Below are positions 1-8,153 of a stretch of DNA of 64,000 bases, in pieces. Each line of letters opens with the position of its first letter. The first letter of the stretch is position 1. This DNA is from Acinetobacter lwoffii (GTDB lineage: Bacteria > Pseudomonadota > Gammaproteobacteria > Pseudomonadales > Moraxellaceae), in assembly GCF_029024105.1 (NCBI RefSeq), contig NZ_CP118963.1, positions 1,550,001 to 1,614,000 of the forward strand. Direction: 5' to 3'. The position numbers and the translations under genes were made by a program. The notes under the pieces are model-generated. The model searched no databases, was not told the DNA's origin, and saw nothing but the letters and a program-made list of their open reading frames with translations.

Positions 1-1
1 T

Positions 2-64
2 TTTGAAGAATTGCAACGGCAGACTGGCTGTAAATTAGTGGACAGTCGTCAACAAGCAGCCTAA
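2..64 (+). CDS. C-terminal end of an unidentified protein (partial)
   Basis: The only open frame running into the window edge here ends with TAA at 62-64 and encodes about 20 residues finishing in ...VDSRQQAA. It is followed 45 bases later by a strong hairpin terminator, which is why I take it as the end of a real gene rather than chance. The fragment is too short to assign a family. Confidence 0.5.
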   Translation, partial: FEELQRQTGCKLVDSRQQAA

Positions 65-108
65 AAATAAGTCCGCAATATTCTGATTGAGTAAAAGTAT
101 AGTTTTAG

Positions 109-133
109 ATCACAGCTTCGGCTGTGATTTTTA
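109..133 (+). terminator. Rho-independent terminator
   Basis: An 8-bp perfect stem (ATCACAGC/GCTGTGAT) closes a stable TTCG tetraloop and is followed by a run of T. It terminates the partial gene at the window start. Confidence 0.85.
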
Positions 134-270
134 AATTTTAGAATTATTATCAAATACACGTAATATTGACCATATTTCCGCATTTTAAAGATATAAATAC
201 AAACTTTTGCTAATGATTATTTGAATAATAAGTCTAAAATGTTAACAAGCTAAGGAAGGTGATAGTCTGA

Positions 271-2850
271 ATGAATAATAATTGTGATGATCAAGAAATT
301 TTTCATATTTTTAATTTGATTGGTCGCCATACTGAACTTAAACCTATCCTCGATGTCATTAGCCAGTGGCTTGAATCGCGTATTCCAGATGCGCTTGTCA
401 CCATTATGCTCTATAAGGATGACACACAAACTTTAAATATCATAAGTGGTAAACAACACTTCTCAAAAGAGTACTGTAATGCTATTCAAGATTTGAAAAT
501 TGGGCCAAATCAAGGATCGTGTGGCGTAGCTGCCTTTTTACGTCAGTTGGTCATTAGTCCGAATTTAATGAAAGACCCAAACTGGCAGCCTTATCGTGCT
601 TTGGTAAATGCAGAAAAATTGTCTAGTTGCTGGTCTATGCCGATTATTAATGCTTCAGATATTCTGTACGGAACGTTTGCTACCTATTATCGAACACCAA
701 AAATACCGACTGAGCATCATATTCAGCTTTTACAACAAGCGGCAAAATTAGTTGCTCTGGCAATTGAGCTTGATCAGGAACGCCAAAAAAGACATGAGCT
801 TAATGAAAAATACAGCTCATTTTATACCTATCATCCAGATATTATTTTTGAACTTGACCTACAGGGACATGTGCTTAATACCAATATTGCTTGCGAAGAA
901 ATTACAGGTTTTTCTAAAGCGCAAATTCATGGTCAGCACTATTGTGCCTTCATACCGCCCGAATTCCATGAACTTGCTAACGTTTCATTTTCAGAAGCGG
1001 CGCAAGGTAAATCTCAACATTATGAACTTCCAATTTATAATGTTGCAGGCGATATCTTATGGCTGGATCTGACCAATTTACCGATTATTCAAAATCAGAA
1101 AGTCACCGGTATTATTGGCATTGCCCGAGATATTACTGTATCGCGTGAAAACAAGGAGTCTCTACGATTATTAAAACGGGGGGTAGAGGCCAGTCCGAAT
1201 AGTCTTTTTATTACCGATGTCTCTGAAGAAAGGCTAATGGTGTATGTAAATCCGGCTTTTCTAAAGCTCACCGGTTATACAGCAGCAGAAGTATTAGGAC
1301 AAAGCTGTTTTTTCTTACAGGGTCCAGATACTGATCCGGATCAGATTGCATTACTCAAGCAAGCGGTCAAAGAACAAAAAGAAATTCAGGTGACTATAAA
1401 AAGTTACTGTAAAGATGGTAGCTGGTTCTGGAATCGTTTAACTATAGGTCCTATTTTTGACCAGACAGGAACCTGCACCCATTTTTTGGGGATTCAGGAA
1501 GATATTACCCAGCAACGTATTCACGAAGAATATATTCAGCATCAGCATACCCATGACCATTTAACCGGTTTACCGAACCAGTATGCATTCAAACAGATTC
1601 TGGAAAATATTTTTGAAGCACAGCACGAGAGCTCACAACCTTTAGTCTTGCTGTATATAGATCTGGATGATTTTAAAAATATCAATGACAGCTTAGGTCA
1701 TCTGGTGGGTGACCAGATTCTCAAAATTGTAGGCGAGCGGCTGCAAAAATTTGTTCAAGGCAATAATGTGCTATGCCGCTTCGCTGAAGATGAATTTATT
1801 TTGCTGCTCTCAGGGACAGATGAGCATACTGAAGTCGAGGCGATCGCCGGAGAAATTCTTGATCTTCTTTCCATGCTGTTTATTGTTGATCAGTACAAAA
1901 TACATTTAAGTGCCAGTATTGGTATTGTGGCAGATGACAGTTCGATCCATCATTCTTCTGAATTGATCTACCAGTCTGTTTTGGCGATGCAGGAAGCCAA
2001 AAGACAAGGTCGTAATATGTGGCAGTGGTATGAAAAAACCAGAATGCAGCCTGTCGCAGAAATAGACTATACCAATCTGCGTCTGGAACTCATGGAAGCG
2101 ATCAATCAGGAAAATTTTGACCTGTTCTATCAGCCGCTGGTTCATCCTGAAACTGGACTGGTAACAGGTGTAGAAGCTTTAATCCGTTGGTGCCATCCAC
2201 AGCAGGGTTATATTTCCCCAGCGATTTTTATTCCACTTGCAGAAAGAACTGGGCAAATTATTAGTGTAGGTCAATGGGTATTGGAAAAGGCCTGTTTAGA
2301 TATTGCCGAGTGGAACAAGACACACAATAGCCAGATCACGGTATCGGTGAATATTTCTCCTTTGCAATTCCGTAGAGCAGGCTTTTTGCAGGTGCTTGAA
2401 CATGCACTTGAACTCAGTCAATTACCGCCGGAATTACTTAAAATTGAAATCACGGAAGGTGTCATCATTAATGGTGCAGATCGAACCATAGAAATTTTGA
2501 AAGCAGTGCGTGCTTTAGGTGTACAGGTCGCCATTGATGACTTTGGCACAGGTTATTCGAGTCTCAGTTATCTGCGTCGCTTGCCGATTAATCAAATCAA
2601 GTTAGACCGTAGTTTTATTGAAGAGCTGACCCTCGATGGTCAGGATGCTGCAATTGTGCAATCGATTATTCATCTAGCCCATCAGCTGGATCTGGAAGTT
2701 GTCGCGGAAGGGGTCGAAACCGTAAGTCAAGCCAGTTTACTCTATCAACAGGGTTGTGATCTGCTACAAGGCTTCTTTTATGCAAAACCTGCACCTTTAA
2801 CTGAATTGAAGCCTGTTTATCTCGCAATGGAAAATAGTAAATTGAATTAA
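271..2850 (+). CDS. GAF-PAS-PAS-GGDEF-EAL cyclic-di-GMP signalling protein
   Basis: An 859-residue cytosolic protein with no membrane segment. Domains in order: GAF (about 20-165), PAS (about 180-300), a second PAS (about 305-425), GGDEF-type (about 430-590) and EAL (about 605-850). The cyclase signature is degenerate, AEDEF at 505-509 instead of GGDEF, so synthesis of c-di-GMP is unlikely. The EAL domain looks intact: EAL at 635-637, the DDFGTG loop, the KLD motif, a VAEGVE glutamate and a late QG. I infer a c-di-GMP phosphodiesterase whose GGDEF part may only bind GTP. The second PAS carries GQSCFFLQG around Cys346, close to the LOV flavin-adduct motif, and a FWN...GIQEDIT tail typical of LOV domains. 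The start is supported by AAGGAAGG at 252-258. It is transcribed alone. Confidence 0.9.
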   Translation: MNNNCDDQEIFHIFNLIGRHTELKPILDVISQWLESRIPDALVTIMLYKDDTQTLNIISGKQHFSKEYCNAIQDLKIGPNQGSCGVAAFLRQLVISPNLMKDPNWQPYRALVNAEKLSSCWSMPIINASDILYGTFATYYRTPKIPTEHHIQLLQQAAKLVALAIELDQERQKRHELNEKYSSFYTYHPDIIFELDLQGHVLNTNIACEEITGFSKAQIHGQHYCAFIPPEFHELANVSFSEAAQGKSQHYELPIYNVAGDILWLDLTNLPIIQNQKVTGIIGIARDITVSRENKESLRLLKRGVEASPNSLFITDVSEERLMVYVNPAFLKLTGYTAAEVLGQSCFFLQGPDTDPDQIALLKQAVKEQKEIQVTIKSYCKDGSWFWNRLTIGPIFDQTGTCTHFLGIQEDITQQRIHEEYIQHQHTHDHLTGLPNQYAFKQILENIFEAQHESSQPLVLLYIDLDDFKNINDSLGHLVGDQILKIVGERLQKFVQGNNVLCRFAEDEFILLLSGTDEHTEVEAIAGEILDLLSMLFIVDQYKIHLSASIGIVADDSSIHHSSELIYQSVLAMQEAKRQGRNMWQWYEKTRMQPVAEIDYTNLRLELMEAINQENFDLFYQPLVHPETGLVTGVEALIRWCHPQQGYISPAIFIPLAERTGQIISVGQWVLEKACLDIAEWNKTHNSQITVSVNISPLQFRRAGFLQVLEHALELSQLPPELLKIEITEGVIINGADRTIEILKAVRALGVQVAIDDFGTGYSSLSYLRRLPINQIKLDRSFIEELTLDGQDAAIVQSIIHLAHQLDLEVVAEGVETVSQASLLYQQGCDLLQGFFYAKPAPLTELKPVYLAMENSKLN

Positions 2851-3022
2851 CTCTAAAAGTTAAGATATCAATATTTTCAACCGCTCTTCAGATAGAAAGG
2901 AAACGTTAAACAGGCTTAAAGAATTTTTCTATTTTATCAGCGTATCATCTCTATAATTTATGCTCGGTACAGAAAGCGGGATAAAAAAATAAGCTTTTAA
3001 CCCCAAAGGTTTTTAACAGTAT

Positions 3023-4222
3023 CTAAGGCTCAGGCTGAATATTGGCTAAATTTCTTTCTTGGTTTAAATCATAATAGTTAATCAAAAAGATCAACACGGC
3101 AAAAATAAAACCTAAAATGACGCAGGCAGACCAGCCATAGCTTTTCCATAAATGCAGCGATAAAAATGCACCCAGACCGGCACCTGAAAAATAACAGGTC
3201 ATATAGATGGCATTAATCCGCGAGCGAGCCTGCATTGAAATTCGATAGACCAGATTCTGGTTCAAGACATGCAAACAGGAAATTCCAAAATAAGCCAGAA
3301 TTAAGCCCAAGATATAAATCCATAAATAATTCTGGGCAAAGAATAAAGGAATCCAGGCCAGAATCAGTCCGCACGTAGCCAGATGCGCAATCCATTTTTC
3401 CCGATGCCTGCCAATCATTTTACCGGTCCACTGAGAGGACCAGATGCCGACCACCCCCACAATGCCCATGAGGCCAATCTGGAAATCATTAAAATGATAA
3501 GGTGCTTCAGCCAGAATAAAAGTCATGGTAGTAAAGATAATACTCAGCATGCCAAAACCCAAACCTCCGATCATACTACGCCGGATCAGCATGGGTTCTG
3601 TGCGTGCAAAGGTAAATAGTGAGCGATAAATTTGCAATATATTCATCTGCAACTGGCTCTTAGCGCTTGGTAACTGGAACCACATGGCCAGACTCAGCAG
3701 AAGAATTGCACAACCACTAAACAAGTACACCGCATGCCAGGACCATAAAGTAGAAATCAGTCCGGCCACGGTACGGGCAAACAGAATACCCACCAGAACA
3801 CCACTCATGAGTAGGCCAACGACTTCGGCACTTTTATCACGCTGCGACAGGCTGGCGGCAAAAGGAATCAGAATCTGGGTGGTGATCGAACAAAAAGAGG
3901 CGAGCAGGGTAAAGCCATACAACATATGCAGATTGGTACTGGCTGAAAGCCCAATAAGCGCCAATCCGGTACAGAACATCAAACTGCAGATATACAACCG
4001 TTTTTCGAACAAGTCACCCAAAGGGACAAACAAAAATAATCCGGTGGCATAGCCAATCTGGGTCAGTACTACAGTCCAGCCAGACTGAGCCACACTGATC
4101 TGCAGATCCTCTGCAATAGAATAAATCAAGGGCTGGTTAAAATAGTTACAACCTGCGCAGAGTGCGCAGGTCATTGCCATCATGAACATGAAACGGCGTG
4201 AAATTTGCCCTTGGGCTGACAT
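3023..4222 (-). CDS. MFS transporter (12-TM drug/metabolite family)
   Basis: A 399-residue polytopic protein with about twelve hydrophobic segments and an MFS-like layout: a short N-terminus, then alternating helices, with a basic motif after TM2 (GDLFEKR) as in the MFS A-motif. It belongs broadly to the DHA1/YnfM-like carriers; the substrate cannot be read. It starts 17 bases after the porin stop on the same strand, with GGAG just upstream of its ATG, so it is probably the last gene of a porin-carrier operon. That location suggests export or uptake of a metabolite connected with the neighbouring catabolic island, but this is inference. Confidence 0.8.
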   Translation of the reverse strand: MSAQGQISRRFMFMMAMTCALCAGCNYFNQPLIYSIAEDLQISVAQSGWTVVLTQIGYATGLFLFVPLGDLFEKRLYICSLMFCTGLALIGLSASTNLHMLYGFTLLASFCSITTQILIPFAASLSQRDKSAEVVGLLMSGVLVGILFARTVAGLISTLWSWHAVYLFSGCAILLLSLAMWFQLPSAKSQLQMNILQIYRSLFTFARTEPMLIRRSMIGGLGFGMLSIIFTTMTFILAEAPYHFNDFQIGLMGIVGVVGIWSSQWTGKMIGRHREKWIAHLATCGLILAWIPLFFAQNYLWIYILGLILAYFGISCLHVLNQNLVYRISMQARSRINAIYMTCYFSGAGLGAFLSLHLWKSYGWSACVILGFIFAVLIFLINYYDLNQERNLANIQPEP

Positions 4223-4239
4223 CCTTGTCTCCTGAGGCT

Positions 4240-5505
4240 TTAAAAACTATAGTTGGCAGAGAGGTTGATACGCGAAATATCTGCTTCCTTATTGTCAAAG
4301 GTTTCACGCTTGCCATGATGATATTCTGCACCCAAATTAATCTTTGGAACAGGAGAATAGATCACGTTAGCCACATAGTCGGTTAAGCGCTTATTGGTTT
4401 CCGGATTGGCTTTGGCATAATCGCTAGAATCATCAAAATCAACCACGCTGGCATTAATACTACTACGTAGTTTCGGCGTAAATTTATGCGTGAAGCCAAT
4501 ATTTATACTATTGAACTCATTCAATAAAAGTTCATTATTGATTGGATCGACTGAATAATCGCCACCCCAGGCAGCACCATCGGTTGTTGAACCTTGAGTC
4601 AAGAAAGCTGCAATACGCTGATCACCGACCATATGGAAATAGTTCCCCTGAATTGAGTTTTGATCATCTAAACGGTAACGTCCACCAACGCCCACACCCC
4701 AGCCAACTTTTTCAATATCACCTGTATCTGTTTGCGCTTGCTTTTGATTGACAAAGCCTTGAGCTAATAAATGAAGAGGGCCTGATTGATGAACATATTT
4801 AGTGCTTAAGGCAGGTAAGGCAGAAGAACGATCGCCACCGGCCATGTACTCCAGACCGACATTCCAGGTATTTTCCGGATCAAGTTTGAAAGCATAGCTC
4901 ACCTGAGGTGTACGTAAGACTGATCCACCCAGGAACAAGCTGTAGTCGACAGCTTCAGTGCTAATCTCTGGTGTTGACATCAATGACCAGGCCTGACCAA
5001 ACGTCCAGTTATAGTATTTTAAGTGTGCATGACGGATACGTAATCCACCATCGCCTTTACCATTGTTGGTCCAGAAGTCGGCTTCTAAACGAGCAGAAAC
5101 ATTCGGATTGCCTCCTAGATCTTTGGCCAGGAAACCAATCCGGCTGGCAGCCGCAGTAAAATCGGAACGTACAGAATCCGGTTCAGTAAAAGGTACTTTA
5201 TTAATCTGGTTAATGGTACGGCCACGGGCTTCAGTAGTACTTTTGAAATCGACTGCACCATCAAAGCGGATCAAGCCATAAACATCGACATTATCTACCA
5301 TTGAACTCAGCGTTTTAGAGTCTTGCGCTTTGGCTTGTTCCTGCTGGTTCTTTAATGCAAGTTGCGCGGCTTTTTGTTGTTCTAGTTCTGCCTGGATTTG
5401 CTTTAACTGTGACTCAAGAAATTGCATACGGTCTTCAGAAGCTTCTGCTGAAAATGCCTGTGCTGAAGCAATACCACATAATGTCGCTAAAACTAATTTT
5501 TTCAT
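4240..5505 (-). CDS. DcaP-like outer-membrane porin
   Basis: A 421-residue exported protein. A signal peptide ends near residue 20 (AFSA), followed by a Gln/Lys/Glu-rich coiled coil (about 25-65, MQFLESQLKQIQAEL...) and then a beta-barrel with alternating aromatic/polar strands ending in Phe (NLSANYSF). This arrangement of N-terminal coiled coil plus barrel is typical of the DcaP family of Acinetobacter, trimeric channels for organic and dicarboxylic acids. It lies between an AAHS carrier upstream and an MFS carrier downstream on the same strand. I infer that it is the outer-membrane entry route for the acid degraded by the adjacent enzymes. The RBS AGGGATTAAGAA precedes the ATG. Confidence 0.88.
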   Translation of the reverse strand: MKKLVLATLCGIASAQAFSAEASEDRMQFLESQLKQIQAELEQQKAAQLALKNQQEQAKAQDSKTLSSMVDNVDVYGLIRFDGAVDFKSTTEARGRTINQINKVPFTEPDSVRSDFTAAASRIGFLAKDLGGNPNVSARLEADFWTNNGKGDGGLRIRHAHLKYYNWTFGQAWSLMSTPEISTEAVDYSLFLGGSVLRTPQVSYAFKLDPENTWNVGLEYMAGGDRSSALPALSTKYVHQSGPLHLLAQGFVNQKQAQTDTGDIEKVGWGVGVGGRYRLDDQNSIQGNYFHMVGDQRIAAFLTQGSTTDGAAWGGDYSVDPINNELLLNEFNSINIGFTHKFTPKLRSSINASVVDFDDSSDYAKANPETNKRLTDYVANVIYSPVPKINLGAEYHHGKRETFDNKEADISRINLSANYSF

Positions 5506-5585
5506 TTCTTAATCCCTAAAGAAATTTTTAATCCTGAATGAAAGGAGACCTTTCTATACTGACGTGTTGTAAATATTTGAAGTGA

Positions 5586-5612
5586 GGAAGGCAGCGATTT
5601 GACCTGCCTTCC
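5586..5612 (-). other. Intercistronic hairpin between carrier and porin genes
   Basis: A perfect 9-bp inverted repeat (GGAAGGCAG/CTGCCTTCC) with a 9-base loop lies right after the stop of the AAHS carrier gene and upstream of the porin. It has no strong T-run on the downstream side, so it may be a weak terminator or an mRNA-stabilising or processing element rather than a full stop. Confidence 0.55.
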
Positions 5613-5622
5613 GAAGTAGGGT

Positions 5623-6921
5623 TTATTCTGCTTTTTGCGGATCGTATAAACGGTCTTTAATAAACAGGGCAGGAATCAAACCGCATAGGAAATATGCTGC
5701 ACCCATTACCAACAGACCTGTACCGATCGAACCATGCATCGCCAGATAACCAATCGTAATTGGCGCAAAGATTGCACCGATACGACCAATATTGAATGCA
5801 CCGCCCACCGCTGTACCACGAACACCAGTCGGGAAACTTTCGGTTAGATAGGTTGCATTGATGGCATATGGAATACCGTACAGGAAGCCGAAGATTAGCA
5901 TCAGTACGCCAATGTTATCGGCATTATGCATATACACCACGACAGGGATAAATAGCGCTGTTCCCATGGTGCCGAAAGCAAACACAATACGGCGACCAAT
6001 TTTATCAGCAACATAACCTGCAATGATTTTGGCAAAAATCATGGTGATGAATGTACCCACCATATACAGTGCCATTTCTTTAAACTTAATGCCTAATTCA
6101 GCTTCAAGATAACTTGGCAACCAGTTACTTACACCGAAGTAACCAAATAACAGGAAACCGGAGCTGAAAGACCACAAGATGAACATCTTGCCATGAGTTT
6201 TATCTTTAAGAATGGTGATGTATGGATTACCTTTTTTGGTATCGTTATCCACAATCTGACCAGTTCTTTTCATTTCACGGACACGTTTCCATGATTCTGG
6301 CTCTGGCACCATAAAGTGCATCAGGATACCCAAAGCTAATGGAGCAATTGTGATCCAGTACAGCATACGCCAGCCGAACTCAGGAATAATCCAGCCTGAA
6401 ATCATGGTAATCACCAATGAACCTAAAGTGAAACCAGTCATCAATGTTGCCAGTACAGTAGTACGGTATTTGGTCGGTACGTATTCTGACATCAGAGTAT
6501 TACAGGCAATATATAAACAGCCTAAACCCAAGCAAGAAAGAGTACGTAAAATTGCAAATTCAGTATAAGACTGAGCAAAACCTGAGTAGGCTGACAAGAT
6601 CGAGAAGGCGATGGTGGCCAGTACAATGACGCGGACACGTCCAAATTTGTCGCATGCCCATCCACCAATAAAGCCTCCGATCCCCATACCTAAAAGAGAA
6701 TAACTTCCCAAGGCACCCGCCTGTACAGAAGTCAGGCCCCATTCAGCTTTCAGACTGGTCAGACTAAAAGCCAGAATCCCGATATCTGCACCGTCACAGA
6801 GCAAAATCAGAAAAGCAAAGATAAAAGCCGTCATCCAAAGACGTTTTGGTGCCTGTTTAATGGTATCCGTGGAGGAGACATCGGTTTTATTGTCTCCTGT
6901 TACGATGGTATCGCTTGTCAT
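5623..6921 (-). CDS. AAHS-family aromatic/organic acid:H+ symporter
   Basis: A 432-residue inner-membrane MFS protein with twelve predicted helices. It has the AAHS hallmarks: the DGAD motif in TM1 (about residue 44), GGWACDKFGR after TM2, and PTKYRTT / FPTGVRGT in later loops, as in PcaK, BenK and MhpT. It imports an aromatic or related carboxylate by proton symport; the substrate is not readable. It is a clear paralogue of the carrier at 22976-24247, with long identical stretches such as GGFIGGWACD and YGIPYAINATYLTES-like motifs. It is divergently transcribed from the enoyl-CoA hydratase gene, and one copy of the island palindrome (7200-7214) lies in its upstream region. First gene of a probable carrier-porin-carrier unit. 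Confidence 0.88.
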   Translation of the reverse strand: MTSDTIVTGDNKTDVSSTDTIKQAPKRLWMTAFIFAFLILLCDGADIGILAFSLTSLKAEWGLTSVQAGALGSYSLLGMGIGGFIGGWACDKFGRVRVIVLATIAFSILSAYSGFAQSYTEFAILRTLSCLGLGCLYIACNTLMSEYVPTKYRTTVLATLMTGFTLGSLVITMISGWIIPEFGWRMLYWITIAPLALGILMHFMVPEPESWKRVREMKRTGQIVDNDTKKGNPYITILKDKTHGKMFILWSFSSGFLLFGYFGVSNWLPSYLEAELGIKFKEMALYMVGTFITMIFAKIIAGYVADKIGRRIVFAFGTMGTALFIPVVVYMHNADNIGVLMLIFGFLYGIPYAINATYLTESFPTGVRGTAVGGAFNIGRIGAIFAPITIGYLAMHGSIGTGLLVMGAAYFLCGLIPALFIKDRLYDPQKAE

Positions 6922-7199
6922 TCTTATATCCTCTATATATTAAAAGTAGCATTTCCTCTGCTACCGCTAAATCCATTTTTCTTCCTCACGGAAACATAGT
7001 TTTCCTGATTTAACAGACTTGCTCCTGAACGCTACAGCCGCTGTATTTATTATCAGGCTACATTCGATTTTTCACTTTATTACGCTAAATCAAAATCATC
7101 TCATTGCTGGAAAATTTGATTTCGTAAATTAATTTTAAGTTCTGCCCTATGGTGATTATTCATTTAAATGGATAATCAGATTGCATTTAAAATATTTAA

Positions 7200-7214
7200 T
7201 TCCGTATTGCGAAA
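7200..7214 (-). promoter_or_regulatory. Putative operator, copy 1 of the TTTC-N7-GAAA palindrome
   Basis: On the minus strand this reads TTTCGCAATACGGAA, matching the 15-bp palindrome seen upstream of other island genes (copies at 7348, 11492, 15222 and 22720). It lies 279 bases upstream of the AAHS carrier start. Likely bound by one repressor, identity unknown. Confidence 0.55.
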
Positions 7215-7347
7215 TCAATTAATCACAAAATAACCATCTGAACAAGAGTTTTTACTCTATTTTTAGTAAAAAATAACTTTTTTGAATTCTGGAGTTAAAA
7301 ATCCTTGATTTATAGCTTGAGAAACCTTAGTTTTATATAAAATAAAA

Positions 7348-7362
7348 TTTCGCTATACAAAA
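7348..7362 (+). promoter_or_regulatory. Putative operator, copy 2 of the island palindrome
   Basis: TTTCGCTATACAAAA followed by TAAAT lies 15 bases before the ATG of the enoyl-CoA hydratase gene, overlapping the expected promoter or leader. The left half TTTCG and the tail ACAAAATAAA recur at 22720-22739. Confidence 0.55.
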
Positions 7363-7377
7363 TAAATGGAGATTTTA

Positions 7378-8151
7378 ATGGAACAGGTCGTTCAAGTAGA
7401 ACAAGTTTCAGCACATGTAGCGATGGTTAAAATTCATCGACCAGAAGCGAAAAATGCCCTGAATACAGAAGTTCGCCAGAAACTTGCGGCGGCATTTTTG
7501 CAACTGAATGACGATGAAAATGTACGTGCCATTATTCTTACCGGTGGTGAAACAGATTTCGCAGCAGGTGCCGATCTTAAAGAACTGGCCAATGCAGAAA
7601 CCATTCAAATGATGCAGCGCCGGACTGAACGTTACTGGCAGGCGATTGCACAGTGTTCAAAACCGGTGATTGCAGCTGTAAACGGTTATGCACTTGGTGG
7701 TGGCTGTGAACTGGCGATGCATGCAGATATTATTATTGCCGGGAAAAGCGCCCAGTTTGGTCAGCCTGAAGTGAAAGTGGGTGTCATGCCGGGTGCCGGT
7801 GGTACCCAGCGATTATTCCGTGCCGTGGGTAAATTCCATGCGATGCGTATCATCATGACGGGTTGTCTGATACCAGCGCCGGAAGCTTATCAGATTGGCC
7901 TAGTGTCTCAAGTAACGGAAGACAGCGAAACCCTTGCAACAGCAATCAAGATGGCTGAAGGTCTGGCAAAAATGCCGCCAATTGCGCTTGAACAAATCAA
8001 GGAAGTGGCTTTACTGGCTGAAGATGTGCCATTAAATGCCGGATTAATGCTGGAACGTAAATCTTTCCAGATGCTGTTTTCTTCAGAAGATCAAAAAGAA
8101 GGTATGCAAGCCTTTATTGAAAAACGTAAACCAAATTATCAGGGACGATAA
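7378..8151 (+). CDS. Enoyl-CoA hydratase (PaaF-like crotonase)
   Basis: A 257-residue crotonase. It hydrates a trans-2-enoyl-CoA to a 3-hydroxyacyl-CoA in the cytosol. Visible are the oxyanion-hole segment FAAGADLKEL, GGGCELAM with the first catalytic Glu, and GQPEVKVGVMPGAGGTQRL with the second Glu; the C-terminus ends FIEKRKPNY. I place the start at 7378, since GGAG at 7368-7371 sits six bases before this ATG; the in-frame ATG at 7366 has no ribosome site and lies almost in the operator. It is the first gene of an operon with the dehydrogenase (2-base gap) and thiolase. The set resembles the PaaF-PaaH-PaaJ trio for adipyl-type CoA esters, but straight-chain acyl-CoA substrates are not excluded. 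Confidence 0.88.
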   Translation: MEQVVQVEQVSAHVAMVKIHRPEAKNALNTEVRQKLAAAFLQLNDDENVRAIILTGGETDFAAGADLKELANAETIQMMQRRTERYWQAIAQCSKPVIAAVNGYALGGGCELAMHADIIIAGKSAQFGQPEVKVGVMPGAGGTQRLFRAVGKFHAMRIIMTGCLIPAPEAYQIGLVSQVTEDSETLATAIKMAEGLAKMPPIALEQIKEVALLAEDVPLNAGLMLERKSFQMLFSSEDQKEGMQAFIEKRKPNYQGR

Positions 8152-8153
8152 GC

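Larger units (their letters stand above)
6922..7377. other. Divergent intergenic region with several palindromes
   Basis: 456 bases, AT-rich, non-coding. It holds two copies of the island palindrome (7200-7214 and 7348-7362), a weaker half-site TTTCGTAAATTAA near 7119-7131, and a different imperfect palindrome GGAAAC-ATAG-TTTTCC at 6990-7005, 69 bases before the AAHS carrier start. It must contain the promoters of both the carrier operon and the beta-oxidation operon; no -10/-35 pair is clear enough to place. Confidence 0.6.

Noticed and set aside
2851..3022. Terminator for the convergent EAL-protein and MFS genes
   Set aside because: The only candidate stem (AACC/GGTT near 3000) is four base pairs, too weak to report.
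7366..7368. Upstream ATG as start of the enoyl-CoA hydratase
   Set aside because: No ribosome site; GGAG at 7368-7371 fits the ATG at 7378.
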